The notes beneath the pieces were generated by a model. That model saw nothing but the letters and a program-made list of their open reading frames with translations, ran no database searches and had not been told where the DNA came from. Source: Pelargonium cotyledonis (Eukaryota; Streptophyta; Magnoliopsida; Geraniales; Geraniaceae). From it: a DNA stretch of 64,000 nt. The translations under genes were made by a program, and so were the position numbers. The DNA is taken from positions 1 to 64,000 of the forward strand of contig JAYMTA010000005.1 in the NCBI GenBank assembly GCA_036897625.1, written 5' to 3'. This document shows, one piece after another, positions 61,079 to 64,000 of this stretch. Numbering within the stretch: position 1 is the stretch's first letter; every line of letters begins with the position of its first letter.

Positions 61079-61300
61079 TTAGAATACGAATAGGATAAGA
61101 AATGCGATCATAAGAGCAAATAACGCCACTGCTTCGGTAAGCGCAAAACCCGTAATTGCGTAATTAAAGAGTTTTTTATCTAATGAGGGGTTTCTAGCCA
61201 CAGCGTGAATTAAAGAACTGAAGACATTTCCAATACCGATACCTACCCCAGCTAATGCAATAGTAGCAGCTCCGGCTCCGATTAGTTTTGCACCCTCCAT
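61079..61300 (-). CDS. atp9: ATP synthase F0 subunit c
   Basis: Encodes the 73-residue proteolipid c that forms the rotor ring of mitochondrial ATP synthase. The start [18 protein letters not shown], the loop region ARNPSL and the C-terminal helix [17 protein letters not shown] with the ion-binding Glu are all present, and the length matches plant Atp9 (74 residues). I chose the ATG at 61300, because an upstream in-frame extension would need a TTG start and adds five atypical residues. It is the last gene of the minus-strand cluster, 74 nt after the unknown ORF, with a stem-loop downstream. Some positions differ from common plant sequences ([11 protein letters not shown]), but no catalytic residue is lost. 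Confidence 0.97.
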   Translation of the reverse strand: MEGAKLIGAGAATIALAGVGIGIGNVFSSLIHAVARNPSLDKKLFNYAITGFALTEAVALFALMIAFLILFVF

Positions 61301-61374
61301 TATTATATAACACAAAAAAGAAAAAAGTAGGTTAAAAAAGAAGAAGTTTGAAAGGGAAAGCTAAAGGGGAGTGC

Positions 61375-61902
61375 CTATACGCCAAACAGCCTTGCATTCC
61401 ACCAAGAAGATGAAACGTAGCACGGATGCTTGAGTTGACTATTCAGAGCGAACACATCCGCCATGACGGCTGCTTGGCCGGGTATGAGCACGAGGTACAC
61501 ATAAAGAAAGTATGTGACCAGCATTGACATAAGAAGGCGAAAGACTTGCGGACTACATGCGAGCTCCAAAGAGCCCAACTTGAAAGTCAAACGGGGGTCA
61601 GTACCAAGGACTTGACCCAAGAATTTGTATGTCGCACATCCTCCCCCCACTGGTAGGAGGAAGCCGGGAAGCACTGATAGTGACCGAGCAAATACAGGAG
61701 AGAGAAAGGCAAGAGGACTCATGAGCATTAAGCTCAGTAACGTATAAGCCACGCGTTTCTGCGCTACTAAGACCTGTTCGAGATTTAGAGAAAAGAAAAC
61801 ATTTCGGAGCGTTTTCCCCAGCTCGAAGCCTAGCCCGAATAAGATACCTATAATGAAAGAAAAAGTACCAGTTAACAAGAAAAGAAGGACTATTAGTTCC
61901 AT
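61375..61902 (-). CDS. Unidentified membrane protein, 175 aa
   Basis: An ATG-started 175-codon frame lies between atp4 and atp9, with 69 nt and 74 nt to its neighbours. Residues 3-25 (LIVLLFLLTGTFSFII...) and 119-141 (VFRLLMSMLVTYFLYVYLVL) look like strong membrane helices, and 51-71 and 76-90 are weaker ones. The region 26-50 is amphipathic and basic. The C-terminus (NSQLKHPCYVSSSWW) is hydrophilic. It does not resemble Nad, Cox, Ccm, Sdh, TatC, Atp6, Atp4 or Atp8 as I know them. Its tight spacing and same strand suggest co-expression with ATP synthase genes. It could be a fast-evolving standard gene, or a chimeric ORF of the kind found beside atp genes in plant mitochondria. Confidence 0.7.
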   Translation of the reverse strand: MELIVLLFLLTGTFSFIIGILFGLGFELGKTLRNVFFSLNLEQVLVAQKRVAYTLLSLMLMSPLAFLSPVFARSLSVLPGFLLPVGGGCATYKFLGQVLGTDPRLTFKLGSLELACSPQVFRLLMSMLVTYFLYVYLVLIPGQAAVMADVFALNSQLKHPCYVSSSWWNARLFGV

Positions 61903-61971
61903 ATTTCCTAAGAGTGTCTTTAAAACAACGTTTGAATAGACTGGCTGTAAGAGACAGAAGAAAAGAGCCTC

Positions 61972-62451
61972 TTACTTTCCCATAGAAAAGCTTTCTCTAA
62001 CCGATAACTCAAAGGCTCCTATTAGGTTCTCTTGAACACACGTACGACCCAAGCAAAGAGCACCATCAAGATTTGATAATTGACTCTTCAAGTTTCGGCA
62101 TAGCAAAGCCTCTACTGTCTTTTCGCACTTAGGGATAAAGCAGGATCCAGGTAACGAGTCTATTAGCCTTACACAGACCTCTAAACTAGTCCTAAATTCG
62201 ACTTCCTCCTCTTTGGCTTTAAGAAGAAGGGACTCGTTAGGATTTAGAAATTCTTGCAATTCCTCTCGAATCGCTTCTAACCTTCCGTCAAGAAGACCCT
62301 CGAAGGTTTGACCGAAGCTCCTTCGGCTCAGTATCAGAAAAGTACTAAAACAGAATGCTACTAGCAGTTCCTCGTTATATATTAGAATTTGTTTAGAACT
62401 CAGTGTAAGTATCATAAGCGTGAAGTACAAGAGTTTCTTCGAAGTAGGCAT
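61972..62451 (-). CDS. atp4: ATP synthase F0 subunit b (Atp4, formerly ORF25)
   Basis: Encodes the peripheral-stalk subunit b of mitochondrial ATP synthase. The landmarks are SSKQILIYNEELLVAFCF (residues 18-35) leading into the membrane segment, LSRRSFGQTFEGLLDGRLEA (41-60), QEFLNPNES (66-74) and the conserved PKCEKTVEALLCRNLKSQL (107-125). The length is 159 residues, whereas angiosperm proteins have about 190; the N-terminus and the C-terminus after CRNL are both shorter, but the stop follows well-conserved sequence. It is preceded by atp8 (116 nt) and followed by the unknown ORF (69 nt). Confidence 0.93.
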   Translation of the reverse strand: MPTSKKLLYFTLMILTLSSKQILIYNEELLVAFCFSTFLILSRRSFGQTFEGLLDGRLEAIREELQEFLNPNESLLLKAKEEEVEFRTSLEVCVRLIDSLPGSCFIPKCEKTVEALLCRNLKSQLSNLDGALCLGRTCVQENLIGAFELSVRESFSMGK

Positions 62452-62567
62452 TCAAGATCAATCTTGCCTTTCAAAAAGCATTTGAATAGAATTAAACATT
62501 CTTATGAGAGAATTAACGGACGCTAAAGAAAAGAGCTCATTCTAAAAAAAACCATTAGACGAGGTTT
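62452..62567 (-). other. atp8-atp4 spacer with dispersed-repeat fragment
   Basis: The spacer contains GATCAATCTTGCCTTTC (plus strand, 62456), a fragment of the AAGATNAANCTTGCC family that also occurs at 51365, 57303 and 57745. It shows that this repeat has inserted or arisen within an operon spacer. Confidence 0.55.
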
Positions 62568-63017
62568 CTAAAGATTGTTTTGACTAAGGAGAACGTGGAG
62601 TAACATTCTCTCTTTGACTCCCGCCGTAGAGATGCTGCATGAAAACCTCGAGAAGAGCTCACTTTCTATTTTTCGGCAAACTCTTATTTCAACCAAAGGA
62701 GAGATCAAGCTAAAGCTTCCCTCTTCTCCTAATAAGTTCACCGATTCACACCAATCGGACACTTGCAATAAAATAGAAGACATAAAAGATATGCAGGTAG
62801 TAAAGCACTTATCCAAGATAGATGCTTCGCCACTCTTTCTAGCCTCGTATTCCATGCTACTAGTTTGGTAAGATAGAAGTTCATTTCTCAGTTTCAGTAT
62901 TCTGCTGATGCTTATGATTCCATTTGCATTGTTCCAAATAGCAGTATAAAACAACACAAAAAAGAGAACGAGCCAAATCACTTGGCTAAAGTATGTAAAA
63001 GTATCCAGTTGAGGCAT
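62568..63017 (-). CDS. atp8: ATP synthase F0 subunit 8 (formerly ORFB)
   Basis: Encodes subunit 8 (YMF19) of mitochondrial ATP synthase. The start MPQLDTFTYFSQVIWLVLFF is diagnostic, followed by GIISISRILKLRNELLSYQ (residues 34-52) and the later VSDWCESVNLLGEEG. One N-terminal membrane helix covers residues 9-29. The length is 149 residues, close to plant Atp8. I chose the ATG at 63017; an in-frame TTG one codon upstream is not needed. First gene of the minus-strand atp8-atp4-ORF-atp9 group. Three tRNA-like elements lie upstream on the same strand. Confidence 0.93.
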   Translation of the reverse strand: MPQLDTFTYFSQVIWLVLFFVLFYTAIWNNANGIISISRILKLRNELLSYQTSSMEYEARKSGEASILDKCFTTCISFMSSILLQVSDWCESVNLLGEEGSFSLISPLVEIRVCRKIESELFSRFSCSISTAGVKERMLLHVLLSQNNL

Positions 63018-63478
63018 CAAAAGAATTCTTACGGCGCAGTGCTTACAACTATGTCTTTTATTCCAGTATTAGAAGTACTCCCTTATTCTACTGCAAATGA
63101 GTCAAAAAGGAGTACCTAGAAAAACAAGAAGAAAAGAAGAACAACAAGGACAAACACCAAAAACAACCAACAAATAACAAAGACAAATCTGACTACAGAA
63201 ACTGAGAAAGAAGCTAAAGCATGAAAAATCTTGATCATAAAGAGAAAGAAGAACAAACAATATACCCTGAAAGCCCCGGAAAAAATCATGATTCGTATGG
63301 AGGATAGAATATTCTATATTTTTACCAGTACAAAAAGTACAACAAGCAGAATGAACTGTCTCATTTTACATATTAGAAATCTGACTTCTAACAATTAAGC
63401 GTAAGCGGCGGGTACAGGAAAGACCCAGGAATTTTTCTGATAGGCACTATTAAAAGCAATAGATAGAGACCAGAGGAA
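63018..63478. other. Leader region upstream of atp8
   Basis: A-rich spacer on the plus strand with no gene; likely holds the 5' leader of the atp8 transcript. Confidence 0.4.
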
Positions 63479-63542
63479 AGAAATGGAACTTGAACCCATG
63501 ACTTGAGATTCCAACAACAAGTGCTCTAACCAAAAGAAAGAC
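63479..63542 (-). tRNA. tRNA-like element with Gln-type loop
   Basis: The minus strand reads CTTTCTTTTGGTTAGAGCAC, then TTGTTGTTGGAATCTC with UUG in the anticodon position, then CATGGGTTCAAGTTCC. It is nearly identical to 59459-59530 from CTTTCTTTTGG onward. The acceptor arm is incomplete. Confidence 0.5.
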
Positions 63543-63554
63543 TCCACGGAAATT

Positions 63555-63625
63555 TAGATCTAATAGGGACACTTGAACCTTCGGCCATCGGGTGAATCTT
63601 CCAATGCTCTACCAATCGGAAAAGA
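63555..63625 (-). tRNA. trnK-like degenerate element
   Basis: The minus strand reads TCCGATTGGTAGAGCATTGG, then AAGATTCAC, then CCGATGGCCGAAGGTTCAAG. The D-arm and the CATTGG/CCGATG pairing resemble trnK-UUU, but the loop is AGATTCA. No clear acceptor stem. It lies 11 nt from the neighbouring tRNA-like element. Confidence 0.45.
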
Positions 63626-63706
63626 GAGTAAGATAGTTTCAGACGGATCTTGTCAAAAAGAGAAGAAAAAGAGAATGAGAAACTGAGCAAACTAATCCAA
63701 AGTAAG

Positions 63707-63778
63707 CTGGAGTAAAGGGGATCGAACCCTTACATGCTGATTCTCTGAACCAGTGCTTTACCACTTTGCTATACTCCA
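63707..63778 (-). tRNA. trnQ-type tRNA-like element, well folded, non-Gln loop
   Basis: The minus strand has a perfect seven-pair acceptor (TGGAGTA/TACTCCA), a perfect T-arm (AAGGG-TTCGATC-CCCTT), discriminator G and a short D-arm (GC...GC), as in plant trnQ. The anticodon arm is CTGGT-TCAGAGA-ATCAG; in fact CTGGTTC and GAATCAG can pair fully, leaving only AGA in the loop. The UUG anticodon is therefore gone. The intact processing parts combined with an undecodable loop suggest a tRNA-like RNA-processing element and not a decoding tRNA. A conserved AT-rich element lies 53 nt upstream. Confidence 0.75.
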
Positions 63779-63830
63779 ACCAAATACACTGAATGCTTAC
63801 TATAACCAGAGTATGAAAGACGAGTATTCA

Positions 63831-63869
63831 GGATGAGCTAAATCTATTTATATATAAGTAATTAAAATG
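63831..63869 (-). promoter_or_regulatory. AT-rich element upstream of trnQ-like sequence
   Basis: The minus strand reads TTTTAATTACTTATATATAA and, further on, GATTTAGCTCATCC. This is the clearest example of the element also found at 50312-50350, 46804-46845, 60061-60101, 60600-60640, 2190-2223 and 495-527. Candidate tRNA promoter; plant mitochondrial promoters are short AT-rich motifs, but this exact sequence is not one I know. Confidence 0.55.
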
Positions 63870-64000
63870 CTAATTGCTTTTTGACTTATAGAATTTCCCT
63901 CTTTCTAAGACTGATTAATACAGATTAAGACAGATTTCAGAGAGATCATAACTTGTGTGGTATACTACTATATTACAAGACTTCATTTTACTTGTGGGAA

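Noticed and set aside
62614-62871. Plus-strand frame within atp8
   Set aside because: Antisense to the well-supported atp8 gene.
53041-64000. Search for nad2 intron domain V and the next exon
   Set aside because: No GAGCCG...CGGTTC hairpin or Nad2-like exon was seen on either strand, supporting a split intron.
1-64000. CRISPR arrays, bacterial-type operons, retroelement or viral genes
   Set aside because: The 71-nt arrays have no spacer-repeat alternation, and no reverse transcriptase, integrase, capsid or polymerase motif was recognised.

Overview
This window looks like part of a large, AT-rich, gene-poor land-plant mitochondrial genome. Four standard plant mitochondrial genes can be recognised: the first two exons of nad2 (fused), atp8, atp4 and atp9. 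The nad2 segment breaks off at the usual nad2 intron position and runs into a group II intron that looks split. The proteins read cleanly from genomic DNA with few obvious C-to-U editing needs. I cannot name the species. The absence of the early nad2 intron and the split later intron point to a seed-plant-like or independently rearranged vascular plant.

Layout. 1-6.7 kb: no genes; dispersed repeats, two tRNA-like elements on the minus strand and several runs rich in Lys/Thr/Ala codons. 6.7-43.1 kb: a long, very AT-rich tract with no convincing gene, carrying only degenerate tRNA-like pieces and more of the Lys/Thr/Ala runs. 43.1-51.9 kb: a repeat mosaic, then a plus-strand run of tRNA-like elements including a trnS-GCU that lacks a normal D-arm. 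51.9-53.0 kb: nad2 with the 5' part of its intron. 53-59 kb: repeat-rich spacer with two arrays of a 71-nt repeat. 59.4-63.8 kb: a minus-strand cluster atp8, atp4, unknown membrane ORF, atp9, with tRNA-like elements on the same strand on both sides.

How it fits together. The four minus-strand ORFs are only about 70-120 nt apart and probably share a transcript. tRNA-like elements lie upstream and downstream of it on the same strand, and a plus-strand set lies just upstream of nad2. Many share one ancestral backbone (close to trnQ), but the anticodon loops differ and some are no longer decodable. Seven are preceded at about 30-55 nt by the same short AT-rich element, a candidate promoter or processing signal. 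This suggests that decayed tRNAs have been kept or spread as RNA-processing punctuation. The second unusual signal is a dispersed family of at least 14 segments, on both strands, that keep one open frame rich in Lys, Thr, Ala and Gly with recurrent KTK, GIA and KSQA motifs. I do not recognise its source.
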